Positions 1 through 8,235 of a stretch of 44,342 nucleotides of DNA are shown here, in pieces. How positions within the stretch are numbered: the first letter of the stretch is position 1; each line of letters begins with the position of its first letter. Made by a program: the position numbers and the translations under genes. The notes beneath the pieces were generated by a model. The model made no database searches, was not told the DNA's origin, and saw only the letters and a list, made by a program, of their open reading frames with translations. The DNA comes from a virus, in IMG/VR virus record IMGVR_UViG_3300028558_000042, positions 1-44,342 of that record. One strand, written 5' to 3'.

Positions 1-12
1 GGTACCGGCGAC
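1..12. repeat. Left copy of 12-bp terminal repeat; putative cos overhang
   Basis: GGTACCGGCGAC begins the window and recurs exactly at 44331-44342. Across the joined ends the 12-mer is centred on an imperfect dyad, with pairs matching at 12 of 18 positions (GCG flank, CCGG centre, CGC flank). That is the geometry of a lambda-type cosN cut with a 12-nt 5' overhang. The cos reading is inference; an assembler overlap is the alternative. Confidence 0.6.
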
Positions 13-31
13 CGCGGGAGGTGGTCAGTGA
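1..31 (+). CDS. 3' end of zinc-ribbon protein that starts at 44092
   Basis: When the duplicated 12 bases are merged, the reading frame that leaves the right end of the window continues through position 13 and stops at TGA 29-31. This is the last handful of codons of the zinc-ribbon protein described at 44092. The following 43 bases, up to the small-terminase start at 75, hold no gene. Confidence 0.6.
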   Translation, partial: VPATAGGGQ

Positions 32-74
32 AAGTTTTTGAACGGGCCATCTTACTTTCCCCCAATGCGTTGGC

Positions 75-692
75 ATGACCTCGCGGAAGCCATCGCTCCC
101 CGTTCCGGTCGTGCGCGTCGATCGGGACGCGCTGGCGAAGGCGTTGAGCCTCACGCCGCAGCGCGTGAGCCAGTTGGCGAAAGAGAACGTCCTCGCCAAA
201 TCGGGCCGCGGGGAGTACGACCTTTATAAGTCGCTCATTGGGTACGTGCGCTTCCTCCAGCGCGCGATGGGATCGAAGGCGACGATGCACGAGGATGGCG
301 CGCTGACGACGACGCGCGCGCAACGGAGCGAACTGCTCGAGGTCGAGCTCGCGATGCAGACCATGAATCTCGCGCGCGCGCGCAGCGAGACCATCGCGAT
401 CGCGGATCACCGGTCGCGCCTGGTGAACTTCGTGCAGGAGGCGAAGGCGCGCATCATGGCGATCCCGGCGCAGGCCGCGCCGGCCGTGGAGATGGCGAAG
501 GGCCGCGCCGCGATCGAGCACGCGATCAAGCACGAGTGCATCGCGGCGCTGCGGAAGCTCGCCGGCGACACGCCGCCTGCAACCGAACCGCCGATCGCGA
601 CAACTCTACCGGCGGTTCCTGCAACAAAGGCCGCGAAACCTGCAACGAAGAAGCCGAAGCCGCGCGCGCGCGCCGCGGCCTCGCCGCGCTGA
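75..692 (+). CDS. Terminase small subunit (Nu1-like)
   Basis: A 205-residue DNA-recognition subunit that would bring the large terminase to the packaging site. Residues about 18-45 form a helix-turn-helix (LAKALSLTPQRVSQLAKE) of the kind found in lambda Nu1 and related small terminases. A helical middle segment follows, where the large subunit is usually contacted, then a low-complexity Pro/Ala/Lys tail from about residue 168. It lies about 60 bp downstream of the putative cos junction and one base upstream of the gpA-family large subunit, the standard arrangement for cos phages. I chose ATG 75 because it begins the conserved N-terminus. Confidence 0.82.
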   Translation: MTSRKPSLPVPVVRVDRDALAKALSLTPQRVSQLAKENVLAKSGRGEYDLYKSLIGYVRFLQRAMGSKATMHEDGALTTTRAQRSELLEVELAMQTMNLARARSETIAIADHRSRLVNFVQEAKARIMAIPAQAAPAVEMAKGRAAIEHAIKHECIAALRKLAGDTPPATEPPIATTLPAVPATKAAKPATKKPKPRARAAASPR

Positions 693-693
693 A

Positions 694-2631
694 ATGGCGA
701 CATCTTCCTTTCAGACCGCGCCCGAGGGCATGGCTGCACTCGATGCCGTCGACCGCGAAGTCCGCGCGCTGTGGGCGCCGCCGCCGGAGCTCAAGGTCAG
801 CGAGTGGGCGGATCAATACCGGATGCTCAAGACCGGGCCGTTGCCCGGGCAGTGGCGCACCGATCGCGCGCCGTTCCAGCGCGAGATCATGGATGTCTTC
901 GACGATCCGCACGTGCACGAAGTCGTCTGCATCAAGCCGACGCAGATCGGCTGGTCGGAGATCCTCCTCAACATCATCGGCAAGCACATCCACATCGACC
1001 CGAAGTCGATGCTCCTGGTGCAGCCGAGTCTCGACGATGCGAAGGGGTTCGGCAAAAAGCGCGTCTCGCCGATGATCGAGGCCTGTCCCGAAGTGCGCGC
1101 CCAGGTGAAGGAGGCGACGTCACGCCGGTCGGGCAACACGCTGCTCCTGAAGGAGTTCGGCCTGCACTTCCTCAAGCTCACCGGCGCCAACTCGGGCAAG
1201 GGCTTGCGGTCGGACTCGGTGCCGATCGTCCTGTTCGACGAGAGCGACGCCTACCCGGAAGACGTCGACGGCGAAGGCGATCCCATCGCGATCGGCTCGA
1301 ACCGCACCGAGGGCTTCAACGACTTCAAGATCTTCGAAGGCTCGACGCCGGCGAAGCCGAAGGGCTTCTCACGCCTCGAGAAGAAGTGGGACTTCTCGGA
1401 CCAGCGGCACTATCACGTGCCGTGCCCGCAGTGCGGCGCGTTGCAGATCCTGATGTGGCGCGATCCCAAGTCGAAAGTCTATCGCGTCATTTTCGAGCGG
1501 ACCGCCGAGGGCGAGGTGATCCCGGAGAGCGTGCAGTACGTCTGCATGCATTGCCACCGCGGCATCGAAGAGAAGTGGAAGCCGCAGATGCTCGCCGCGG
1601 GGCAGTGGATCGCCGATCGCCCGGGCCGCTCGATCGTCGGCTTTCGGCTCAACGCACTCTATCGGCCGTGGAAGAACACCTGGGCGCCGATGGCGCAGAA
1701 GTTCGTGAACACGAAGGGCGATCACGAGGCGCTGAAGGAGTTCATCACGCTGCAGCTCGCCGAGTTCTTCGACGAGTCTGGCGAGGCGGCGACGCCGGAG
1801 GATCTGACGGCACGCCGCGAGCAGTATCCCCTCACGGTCGAGAAGGTGCCGGACGATCACCCGCGGCCGTGGGAGCTCGAGAAGATCCCGGCCGACGTCG
1901 CGGTGCTCACATGCCAGGCGGACATTCAGGAGACGCGCATCGAGGTGTCGATCAAAGGATTCGGCGCTGGCGAGGAAAGCTGGCTCATCGCGCACGAGGT
2001 CTTCTGGGGCGATCCGAGCAGTGACCCGTCGGTGTGGGAGGAGCTCGAGCGGTTCCGGTTGACGGAGCGGTTACACGAGTCGGGTCGGTTGCTGCGACCG
2101 CTCCTCACCCTCGTCGACTCGGGCGACCAGTCCGATGCCGTCTATGACTACGTGATGCCGCGGCAGAATCTCCGCGACTGCGTCTTCGCGGTGAAGGGCG
2201 TGCAGTTCCACACGAAGCCGGTCCTCGTCCAGGAGGGCACGGCGAAGCGATCGAACGTGCGGCTCTTCACGGTGGGCACGAGCGCGGCCAAGGATCGCAT
2301 CGCCTCGCGACTCAAGCTCGCGAAGCCCGGGCCCGGCTATCTCCACTTCCCGACATGGACGACCGAGGAGTATTTCGCGCAGCTCGTGGCCGAGAAGAAG
2401 ATGCCGGTGAAGAACAAGCGGACGCGCACGCAGCGCATGGTCTGGGTGCAGCAGCATGCTCGCAACGAAGCGCTCGACCTCGAGGTCTACGCGCTTGCCG
2501 CGCTCTGGATCCTGCAGAACATCCTCGACGCGCGCTTCCGCGATCTCGGCCGGATCGCGAGTGAGCTGGCCGGCAATGTCCCGCCGCCCGCTGCGCCGGC
2601 GCGCCGGATGCGCAGCCCCGGCGTGCAATAG
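694..2631 (+). CDS. Terminase large subunit, phage lambda gpA family
   Basis: Packaging ATPase and nuclease, 645 residues, as expected for the gpA family. Visible features are a deviant Walker A loop (KPTQIGWSE, about residues 81-89), a Walker B (IVLFDE, about 178-183), the gpA signature around DGEGDP and STPAKPKG (about 192-224), and a zinc-type pair CPQC (244-247) followed by CMHC near 284. The C-terminal half begins a nuclease-like region at about residue 405 (CQADIQETRIEV). The start at 694 follows the small-subunit stop by one base. A gpA-type enzyme implies cos cleavage with staggered ends, consistent with the 12-bp terminal repeat. Confidence 0.95.
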   Translation: MATSSFQTAPEGMAALDAVDREVRALWAPPPELKVSEWADQYRMLKTGPLPGQWRTDRAPFQREIMDVFDDPHVHEVVCIKPTQIGWSEILLNIIGKHIHIDPKSMLLVQPSLDDAKGFGKKRVSPMIEACPEVRAQVKEATSRRSGNTLLLKEFGLHFLKLTGANSGKGLRSDSVPIVLFDESDAYPEDVDGEGDPIAIGSNRTEGFNDFKIFEGSTPAKPKGFSRLEKKWDFSDQRHYHVPCPQCGALQILMWRDPKSKVYRVIFERTAEGEVIPESVQYVCMHCHRGIEEKWKPQMLAAGQWIADRPGRSIVGFRLNALYRPWKNTWAPMAQKFVNTKGDHEALKEFITLQLAEFFDESGEAATPEDLTARREQYPLTVEKVPDDHPRPWELEKIPADVAVLTCQADIQETRIEVSIKGFGAGEESWLIAHEVFWGDPSSDPSVWEELERFRLTERLHESGRLLRPLLTLVDSGDQSDAVYDYVMPRQNLRDCVFAVKGVQFHTKPVLVQEGTAKRSNVRLFTVGTSAAKDRIASRLKLAKPGPGYLHFPTWTTEEYFAQLVAEKKMPVKNKRTRTQRMVWVQQHARNEALDLEVYALAALWILQNILDARFRDLGRIASELAGNVPPPAAPARRMRSPGVQ

Positions 2632-2646
2632 AGTGGGGCTGGGCGG

Positions 2647-2916
2647 CTATCGTTTCGCAACGCCCTCGAGCTCCTCAAGCTTCTTTCTTTCCTCCGCCGC
2701 TTTCCTACGCAGCCAGAGCGTCAGAAAGTTCGACGAGTGCTCGATCGGCGAGGAGAATAGGATCAGGAACGTCGCTCCTCCGGTCGCCACCAAGCAGAGC
2801 AGTTCGAAGCCGCGATCAACGGTGAACGTGTTGTCCGCCGACAGGTTGTACACGGTTCCCAAGAGTAGCAAGATGTTCGGAAGTAGGACCGCCCATCTGA
2901 TGATGCGACTGAGCAC
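2647..2916 (-). CDS. Small two-TM membrane protein, probable moron
   Basis: An oppositely oriented gene between terminase and head genes, visibly less GC-rich than its neighbours. The protein has two hydrophobic stretches (about 22 residues around WAVLLPNILLLLG and about 20 around LLCLVATGGATFLILF) and a charged C-terminal helix (RRKAAEERKKLEEL). I prefer the GTG start at 2916 because GGAG sits seven bases upstream. A TTG start at 2958 would add 14 residues but has poor spacing. No family recognised. The orientation and composition fit a lysogen-expressed cargo gene, possibly acting at the host membrane, for example in superinfection exclusion. That role is inference. Confidence 0.6.
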   Translation of the reverse strand: MLSRIIRWAVLLPNILLLLGTVYNLSADNTFTVDRGFELLCLVATGGATFLILFSSPIEHSSNFLTLWLRRKAAEERKKLEELEGVAKR

Positions 2917-3015
2917 GTGGAGCTCCGCGCCGGGTGAGGGTTTAGTGGTCCAGAACAAGCTCCGCTTGTAGCGTCACGCGCGCTAGTCGCCGCATTCAGC
3001 CACTGTCGCGATTCA

Positions 3016-3050
3016 GGCCGTTCTACCGCATGCGGTAATTAGGCCTCCTA
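3016..3050 (+). promoter_or_regulatory. 35-bp palindrome-containing element, copy 1
   Basis: An exact 35-base match to 21481-21515 in the same orientation. It holds a perfect 14-bp palindrome, TACCGCATGCGGTA, flanked by GGCC boxes and followed by TAATTA. It lies 30 bp before the GTG of the first head gene. The sequence 2917-3015 next to it holds nothing else I recognise. Regulatory function is inferred from exact conservation and placement upstream of two late blocks. Confidence 0.6.
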
Positions 3051-3080
3051 CGGTTTCCGCGCCGGCGCGATCATCCGCCC

Positions 3081-3314
3081 GTGACCGGAATCTCGCTCGC
3101 GACCGCGCAGGCCCAGCTCGACACCTGGATTCAAGCGGAGACCAAGGTGGCGGCGGGGCAGGCGTACCAGATCGGGCAGCGCTCGTTGAAGCGCGCCGAT
3201 CTGCAGTACATCGCCGAGCGCATCCGGTACTGGAACCAGATGGTGATCTCGCTCACCCGCAACGGCGGCCGCCAGGGCATCGGCGTCTCGTTCGCGGTCC
3301 CGACCGACTGCTGA
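3081..3314 (+). CDS. Head-tail joining / gpW-like small protein (DUF6148-like)
   Basis: A 77-residue protein in the position of lambda gpW, between terminase and portal. It has two helices separated by a short beta hairpin (QAYQIGQRSLKRADLQYI), which matches the DUF6148/gpW pattern of small phage proteins. GpW-type proteins plug the portal and stabilise packaged DNA before tail joining. The start is GTG, with no clear Shine-Dalgarno sequence, 30 bp after the 35-bp repeat, so translation may depend on a short leader. The family call rests on pattern and synteny. Confidence 0.65.
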   Translation: MTGISLATAQAQLDTWIQAETKVAAGQAYQIGQRSLKRADLQYIAERIRYWNQMVISLTRNGGRQGIGVSFAVPTDC

Positions 3315-3339
3315 CTGAGACGACGCCGAGGAGCGACGC

Positions 3340-3699
3340 ATGGCCGACGGCACCTACTATCGCGCACGCACGCTGACCCTCACGGTGGACGGCACGGCCG
3401 GCCACTTCTCCGCGCGGTCCGTGCTGCGCCATGACGACGCGAGTCCGCCGGACTTCGTCGGGCGCGTGCGGCTCAACGTGATCAGTGCCCCCGCGGGGTT
3501 CACGCTGATCGTCGATCAGCTCAAGCCGGGCGGCGACGAGACGGTGAGCGGCGACTGGCGCACCGACGTCGACGAGAGCACGGATACGGGCCCGCTCCCC
3601 GAGCAGCAGTTCCTTTTCCATCAGGGGATCGGCTACCGTGGCAAGTCGGGCGGCACAGCCGGCGACATCGTGATCGACGCCCAGTTCGAGGTGCGGTGA
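3340..3699 (+). CDS. Hypothetical head-module protein
   Basis: A 119-residue protein with no family I recognise. It looks beta-rich (TLTLTVDGTAGHF, RVRLNVISAPAGFTLIV) and lacks a signal peptide or membrane segment. It starts at ATG 3340 with GGAG a few bases upstream and ends one base before the glycine-rich gene. The pairing with that gene suggests a structural partner, perhaps a head decoration or fibre base. That is inference only. Confidence 0.6.
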   Translation: MADGTYYRARTLTLTVDGTAGHFSARSVLRHDDASPPDFVGRVRLNVISAPAGFTLIVDQLKPGGDETVSGDWRTDVDESTDTGPLPEQQFLFHQGIGYRGKSGGTAGDIVIDAQFEVR

Positions 3700-3700
3700 C

Positions 3701-4669
3701 ATGACCTCCTGGCTGACGACCGCAACGCCGGGCGCAGTTCGCGCGCGGGAACGGCTGGCGAAGTTCGCCGGCCACGGGACGTACTCGTTCGTCGTGCCGC
3801 GCGACGTCTATCTGCTCTACATCGCAGGCATCAGCGCTGGTGCCGGCGGCGCCGGCGGTGGCGGCGGCGCGGCGACGGGCGCATCACCTGGCGGCGGTGG
3901 CGGCGGCACGTCGGGCAACTCGGGCGCGTGGCTCCCCACGCGAATGGCCGTCGTGCCTGGCGAAACGCTCACGATCACCGTGGGCGCGGGTGGCACCGGT
4001 GGTGCTGGTGGTGCCGGCGGCGTCAGCGCGGTCGGCAGTGACGGCGTCGAAGGCACGAACGGCGGCGTGACCACGATCGTCGGCAGCCTGCAAACGATCA
4101 CGATCCCCGGCGGCCTCGGCACGCAGCTCGCGACCTCCGCGAACAACCGCGGCGGCAAGGGCGGCACGGGTTCGGCCGGCGGCGCCGCCGGCCCTGCAGG
4201 TGACGGCACGCTCAACAACTCGCAGTCGAACTTCCTGATCGGCGACTACGCGAATACGCAGAACGGCGGCTTCACGGGCACGGCGGGCGCCGCGAACACG
4301 AACGGCGGCGGCGGCGGATCTGGCGCGCCGTCTCCGTTGCCGCGCACGTCGGAAGCCCTCTCGCCCGCAGCCGCCGTCGCCGCGTCGGGCACGACCGCTG
4401 CGACCGCGCGCACGTTCACCGCGATCTGCGACATTCTCGGCCTCGGCCTCCAGACGGTGCAGGCGAAGGGCGGCGACGGTGGTCCGGGCAACGTTGGCGG
4501 CGCGGGCGCGAAGGGCCAGGATGGCGCGAACGCGAATGGGTATGGCGGCGGCGGCGCGGGTGGCGGCGGTGGCGGAGGCAAGACGGCCGGCGGAACCGGT
4601 GGCGCCGGCGGCGCGGGCGGCAATGGCGGCGATGCGCTCGTCATCCTCTCCTATCTCTCCGCCGCGTGA
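3701..4669 (+). CDS. Glycine-rich structural protein (polyglycine repeats)
   Basis: A 322-residue protein. A short N-terminal domain (residues about 1-48, ending YLLYIAGISAG) is followed by long Gly/Ala runs such as GAGGAGGGGG and GGGGAGGGGGGG, interrupted by beta-like inserts (VVPGETLTITVGAGG). Glycine-rich domains of this kind occur in phage tail fibres and adhesins, where they fold as polyglycine-II bundles. Here the gene lies in the head module, before the portal, which is unusual for a receptor-binding protein. It overlaps the portal start by four bases. A head fibre or surface adhesin is the best guess. Confidence 0.7.
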   Translation: MTSWLTTATPGAVRARERLAKFAGHGTYSFVVPRDVYLLYIAGISAGAGGAGGGGGAATGASPGGGGGGTSGNSGAWLPTRMAVVPGETLTITVGAGGTGGAGGAGGVSAVGSDGVEGTNGGVTTIVGSLQTITIPGGLGTQLATSANNRGGKGGTGSAGGAAGPAGDGTLNNSQSNFLIGDYANTQNGGFTGTAGAANTNGGGGGSGAPSPLPRTSEALSPAAAVAASGTTAATARTFTAICDILGLGLQTVQAKGGDGGPGNVGGAGAKGQDGANANGYGGGGAGGGGGGGKTAGGTGGAGGAGGNGGDALVILSYLSAA

Positions 4670-6291
4670 CGACAGCTTCCCCCGCGCTCTCGCGCTTGGA
4701 ACGCCTGATCAGCGTCATCTCCCCGGAGATGGCGCTTCGGCGTTTGCATGCGCGCGCGCGGTTCGATGCGTTGGCGCCCTACGTCGCGGGCGACATCACA
4801 CGCCGCGGCATGCGCGGGTGGCAGACCTCGAGCGGCGACGCGAACGCGGATCTGCTGCCGACGCTCAGCGAACAGCGGAAGCACTCGCGCGATGCGATCC
4901 GAAACATTCCACTCGCGACGGGCGCGGTACGCGGCACCGTGACCTCGGTCATCGGGACCGGCCTCACGCTGCAGTCGATGGTCGATGCGAAGTTCTTGGG
5001 CTGGACCGATGACGAAGCGGCGGCGTGGCAGGAGACGACGGAGCGCGAGTGGCAGCTGTGGGCGGAGTCGAAGGACTGCGACATCACGGCGCACGACGAC
5101 TTCTATGGGCTGCAGGCGCTCGTCTTCGGTTCGATGCTCGAGAACGGCGATTGCTTGACGCTGCTTCCGATGATCGCGCGCCCGGGCTCGGTCTACGATC
5201 TCCGCGTGCAGGTCGTCGAGGCCGATCGCCTCTGCAACAAGAACTTCTCGCCCGACACGAAGACGCAGGCCGGCGGCGTGCTGATGGACGAGAACGGCAT
5301 GGCCATCGGCTACCAGGTGCTGCGCACGCACCCGGGCGCCTTCAACAACACGACCGGCTTGCTGTGGGACGAGATCACGGCCGTCGGCGGCAAGACGCGC
5401 CGACGGAACGCGCTGCTGCATTTCGTGCGGCTCCGCGCCGGCCAGTCGCGCGGCGTGCCGTTCCTCTCGCCCGTGATGGAGCTCATCAAGCAGGTCGGGC
5501 GCTTCATCGACAACGAAGTGATGGCGTCGGTGGTGTCGAGTCTCTTCACCGTCTTCGTGAAGAGCGAGCGCGGCGGGTTCGAGGGCCAGATCACCGGCGC
5601 GCCCGCGGCGCCCGGCAGCGTGGCGAAGCCCGACATCACGATGGGCAACGGCGCGATCGTGGATCTCATCCCTGGCGAAGAAATCCAGACGGCGACGCCC
5701 GGCCGGCCCAACCCGGAGATGGATCCGTTCTTCCAGGCGTGCGTGCGGCAGATCGGCATGGGCTTGGAGATCCCCTTCGAAGTGCTCATTCGCCACTTCA
5801 CCGCGAGCTACACCGCGGCGCGCGCGGCGATGGTCGAGGAGTGGAAGGTCTACAAGGTGCGCCGCACGTTCCTCGTGACGTCGTTCTGCCAGCCGGTCTA
5901 TGAGGAGTGGCTCGCGGAAGGCGTCGCCGGCGGCCGCATCGCCGCGCCCGGGTTCTTCACCGATCCGATGCTGCGCCGCGCGTATTGCGGCTCGCGCTGG
6001 AACGGCGACGCCATGCCGCAGGTGGATCCGCTCAAGGAAGTGAACGCCGCGGGCGAACGCATCGCGATTGGCGTCAGCGATCGCGCGCGCGAGACGGCCG
6101 AGCTCACGGGCGGCGATTGGGACCAGACGCATCGCCAACAGGTGCGGGAAGCCGACATGCGCCGCAAGGCGGGCTTGGAGTCTCCGCCCGCCGGTTCGCG
6201 CACAGCCGCCGCGCTCCAAGTCGCGGCCGGCGACGGCGGCACGGACCTCGAGACGGCGCCGGCGGCGCCGAAGAAAGGAGCGCGCGCATGA
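4666..6291 (+). CDS. Portal protein, lambda gpB family
   Basis: A 541-residue portal forming the dodecameric vertex for DNA entry and tail attachment. Early segments match the lambda portal family: a GMRGW motif near residue 48, then an RDAIRNIPLATGAVRG region about 75-90 and an ASVVSSLFTVFVKSE segment about 287-300. Family-typical FHxxTASYTAARA-like residues (RHFTASYTAARAAMVEEW) occur around 379-396. The start is GTG overlapping the previous stop, and the end overlaps the protease start (ATGA). The C-terminus is rich in Ala/Pro/Lys. Confidence 0.92.
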   Translation: MTTASPALSRLERLISVISPEMALRRLHARARFDALAPYVAGDITRRGMRGWQTSSGDANADLLPTLSEQRKHSRDAIRNIPLATGAVRGTVTSVIGTGLTLQSMVDAKFLGWTDDEAAAWQETTEREWQLWAESKDCDITAHDDFYGLQALVFGSMLENGDCLTLLPMIARPGSVYDLRVQVVEADRLCNKNFSPDTKTQAGGVLMDENGMAIGYQVLRTHPGAFNNTTGLLWDEITAVGGKTRRRNALLHFVRLRAGQSRGVPFLSPVMELIKQVGRFIDNEVMASVVSSLFTVFVKSERGGFEGQITGAPAAPGSVAKPDITMGNGAIVDLIPGEEIQTATPGRPNPEMDPFFQACVRQIGMGLEIPFEVLIRHFTASYTAARAAMVEEWKVYKVRRTFLVTSFCQPVYEEWLAEGVAGGRIAAPGFFTDPMLRRAYCGSRWNGDAMPQVDPLKEVNAAGERIAIGVSDRARETAELTGGDWDQTHRQQVREADMRRKAGLESPPAGSRTAAALQVAAGDGGTDLETAPAAPKKGARA

Positions 6292-7787
6292 AGATCCTCG
6301 ACGTCCTCACCGAACCCTGGGCGATCATCCCGCAGAAGAAGGCCGAGATCGACGAGATCTACGCCACGCATCTGCGCGGTGAGAAGATCGACCTCTCGGT
6401 GATCGAGGCCGCGACCGGCAAGTCGATGAAGAACGAGCCGATTGGCTACGACGTCGTCGACGGCGTGGCGATCATCGAGATGTCGGGCGTGATGGCGAAG
6501 AAGATGAATCTCTTCGCGCAGATCTCCGGTGGCGTGAGCACGCAGATGATGACGCAGGCGGTGCGCGCGGCCGTGGCCGACCCGATGGTGCGCGCAATCG
6601 CGCTCGTGATCGACTCGCCTGGCGGCGCCGTCGACGGCACGCAGGAGCTGGCCGCGGCGATCGCCGACGCGGCCGCGCAGAAGCCGACGGCCGCGATCGC
6701 CGACGGCATCATGGCGAGCGCCGCCTACTGGGCCGGCTCGGCCGCCGGCGCGGTGTTCGCGACAAGCGACCTCACGCAGCTCGGCTCGATCGGTGTGGTG
6801 GCCACGCACGTCGATGTCAGCGGCGCGCAGGCGCAGCGTGGCGTGAAGACCACCGAGATCGCGGCCGGCAAGTTCAAGCGCATCGTGAGCCAGTACGCGC
6901 CGCTCTCGCCCGAAGGCCGCGACACGATGCAGGCGCAGGTCGACTACATCTACAACGTCTTCCTCGATGGCGTCGCAACGAATCGCGGGCTCGAATCCCG
7001 CGACGTCGCGCATACGCAGATGGGCGACGGCCGGATCTTCTTCGGCCAGCAGGCCGTCGATGCGGGTCTGGCGGATGGCATCGCCTCCGTCGACCAGGTG
7101 GTCGCGCAGCTGCGCGCAGGCACGATCCCGCTCAAGCCCATGATGAGTTCCTCACGCAGCGCCGCGGCGGTGTCCGCCGGTGCCGCGCCCGTTGCAGGTC
7201 CCGCAGTGCCCGCTCGCCCCGTTCGACCCGCTCTCCCCGCGGCCGGTGCTGCCGCGCCCTCTCATCTCACGCAGGAGAATTCCATGTCCGACAACGACGT
7301 CCAGGCGAAGATCGACGCGGCGGTGGCCGCGGCGGTCCAGACCGAGCGTGCGGCGGCCGAGGCGAAAGTCACGGCGGCGGTGGCGACGGCGAAGGCCGAC
7401 GGTGCGACCGCCGAGCGCACGCGCATCCAGAGCGTCATGGCCCAGGCGATGCCCGGGCACGACGCGCTGATCCAGACGCTCGCCTTCGACGGCACGACCA
7501 CCGGCCCGGAAGCGGCCGTCCAGGTCCTCGCCGCCGAGAAAGCGAAGCTCGGGAAGACGAAGGCCGATCTGAAGGCCGACGCGCCGACGGCGGTGCCGTT
7601 CGCGGCCGCGCCGGATCCCGCGAAGGAAACGCCGGCCGCCACGGTGAAGACCGAAGCGCAGCAGATGGCCGAAGCCGGCAACGTCGCGGCGAAGGCCGCG
7701 CGCTACATCGACGACGAAGCGAAGGCCGGGCGCCGGGTGTCGGCGGCCGAAGCCGTCGCCCACATCACGGCCGAGGAGGCCAAGTAA
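6288..7787 (+). CDS. Head maturation protease (S49/SppA-type) fused to scaffold
   Basis: A 499-residue protein equivalent to lambda gpC. The S49 serine peptidase domain spans about residues 50-280. The nucleophile is Ser144 in MASAAYW, and the general base is Lys195 or Lys197 in AGKFKR, about 50 residues later as in lambda gpC. After an Ala/Pro linker (about 285-332) comes a coiled-coil, Ala/Glu/Lys-rich scaffold domain. The scaffold is also encoded separately from an internal in-frame start at 7284. The protease would process the scaffold and free the procapsid interior for DNA. ATG 6288 overlaps the portal stop. Confidence 0.93.
   Translation: MKILDVLTEPWAIIPQKKAEIDEIYATHLRGEKIDLSVIEAATGKSMKNEPIGYDVVDGVAIIEMSGVMAKKMNLFAQISGGVSTQMMTQAVRAAVADPMVRAIALVIDSPGGAVDGTQELAAAIADAAAQKPTAAIADGIMASAAYWAGSAAGAVFATSDLTQLGSIGVVATHVDVSGAQAQRGVKTTEIAAGKFKRIVSQYAPLSPEGRDTMQAQVDYIYNVFLDGVATNRGLESRDVAHTQMGDGRIFFGQQAVDAGLADGIASVDQVVAQLRAGTIPLKPMMSSSRSAAAVSAGAAPVAGPAVPARPVRPALPAAGAAAPSHLTQENSMSDNDVQAKIDAAVAAAVQTERAAAEAKVTAAVATAKADGATAERTRIQSVMAQAMPGHDALIQTLAFDGTTTGPEAAVQVLAAEKAKLGKTKADLKADAPTAVPFAAAPDPAKETPAATVKTEAQQMAEAGNVAAKAARYIDDEAKAGRRVSAAEAVAHITAEEAK
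7284..7787 (+). CDS. Nested capsid scaffold from internal start (Nu3-like)
   Basis: ATG 7284 is in frame with the protease gene (codon 333) and is preceded by GCAGGAG with six-base spacing, inside a 12-mer (CTCACGCAGGAG) that recurs as the ribosome binding site of the gene at 9231. The product would be 167 residues, a helical Ala/Glu/Lys-rich protein starting MSDNDVQAK. Lambda makes its scaffold Nu3 in exactly this way within gene C. The internal site is directly visible; production of the protein is inferred. Confidence 0.82.
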   Translation: MSDNDVQAKIDAAVAAAVQTERAAAEAKVTAAVATAKADGATAERTRIQSVMAQAMPGHDALIQTLAFDGTTTGPEAAVQVLAAEKAKLGKTKADLKADAPTAVPFAAAPDPAKETPAATVKTEAQQMAEAGNVAAKAARYIDDEAKAGRRVSAAEAVAHITAEEAK

Positions 7788-7788
7788 C

Positions 7789-8166
7789 ATGCCGAATCCG
7801 GATCTCATCAAGACGTACACGGCCGGCGGCGCGATCCCCGCGCGCACGATCGTGAAGTTCGACACCGCCGACTTCCAGGTGGTCGCGGCCGCCGCCTCGA
7901 GCGATGGCCTCATCGGTGTCTCCACCGAAGTGGCGTCGGCGTCGGGTGACCGCGTCGACGTCATCCACGACGACATCGCGGAAGTGATCTGCGGTGGCAC
8001 GGTCACGCGCGGCGACTACCTGACGTCGGACTCGGCGGGCAAGGCCGTCACCTGCGCGCCCTCCACGGGCACGAAGGCGCAGTACATCGGCAAGGCGCTT
8101 CGGTCCGGTGTGGCCGGCGACATCATCGACTGCATGCTCGGCTTCGGTCAGCTCACCACGCCGTAA
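7789..8166 (+). CDS. Head decoration protein (gpD / DUF2190-like)
   Basis: A 125-residue beta-rich protein immediately after the scaffold and before the major capsid gene, the usual slot for a capsid-stabilising decoration protein. Features are an N-terminal tail (MPNPDLIKTYTAGGAI), paired strands with SDGLIGVSTEV and DVIHDDIAEVICGGTV, and a GDYLTSDSAGKAV segment. These match the DUF2190 family, which shares the gpD-like fold. A strong hairpin follows at 8174-8204. Confidence 0.82.
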   Translation: MPNPDLIKTYTAGGAIPARTIVKFDTADFQVVAAAASSDGLIGVSTEVASASGDRVDVIHDDIAEVICGGTVTRGDYLTSDSAGKAVTCAPSTGTKAQYIGKALRSGVAGDIIDCMLGFGQLTTP

Positions 8167-8173
8167 CGGTCCC

Positions 8174-8204
8174 GCGGCGGTCGGCGTTTCGCGCCGGCCG
8201 CCGC
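8174..8204 (+). terminator. Strong hairpin between decoration and capsid genes
   Basis: A 13-bp stem with one G-U pair and loop TTTCG, followed by a pyrimidine-rich stretch (CTCTCCGCTTCTTC). It lacks a true U run, so it may be a partial terminator or an mRNA-stabilising or processing structure upstream of the highly expressed capsid gene. Two similar hairpins flank the region after the tail-tube gene. Confidence 0.55.
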
Positions 8205-8235
8205 TCTCCGCTTCTTCAACTCCGAGACACTTTCC

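Noticed and set aside
3817-4644. Proline-rich open frames on the minus strand opposite the glycine-rich gene
   Set aside because: They are antisense shadows of Gly codon runs, without start-site support.
4651-6219. Long minus-strand frame opposite the portal
   Set aside because: It is an Arg/His-rich antisense shadow of a GC-rich coding region. The plus-strand portal is well supported.
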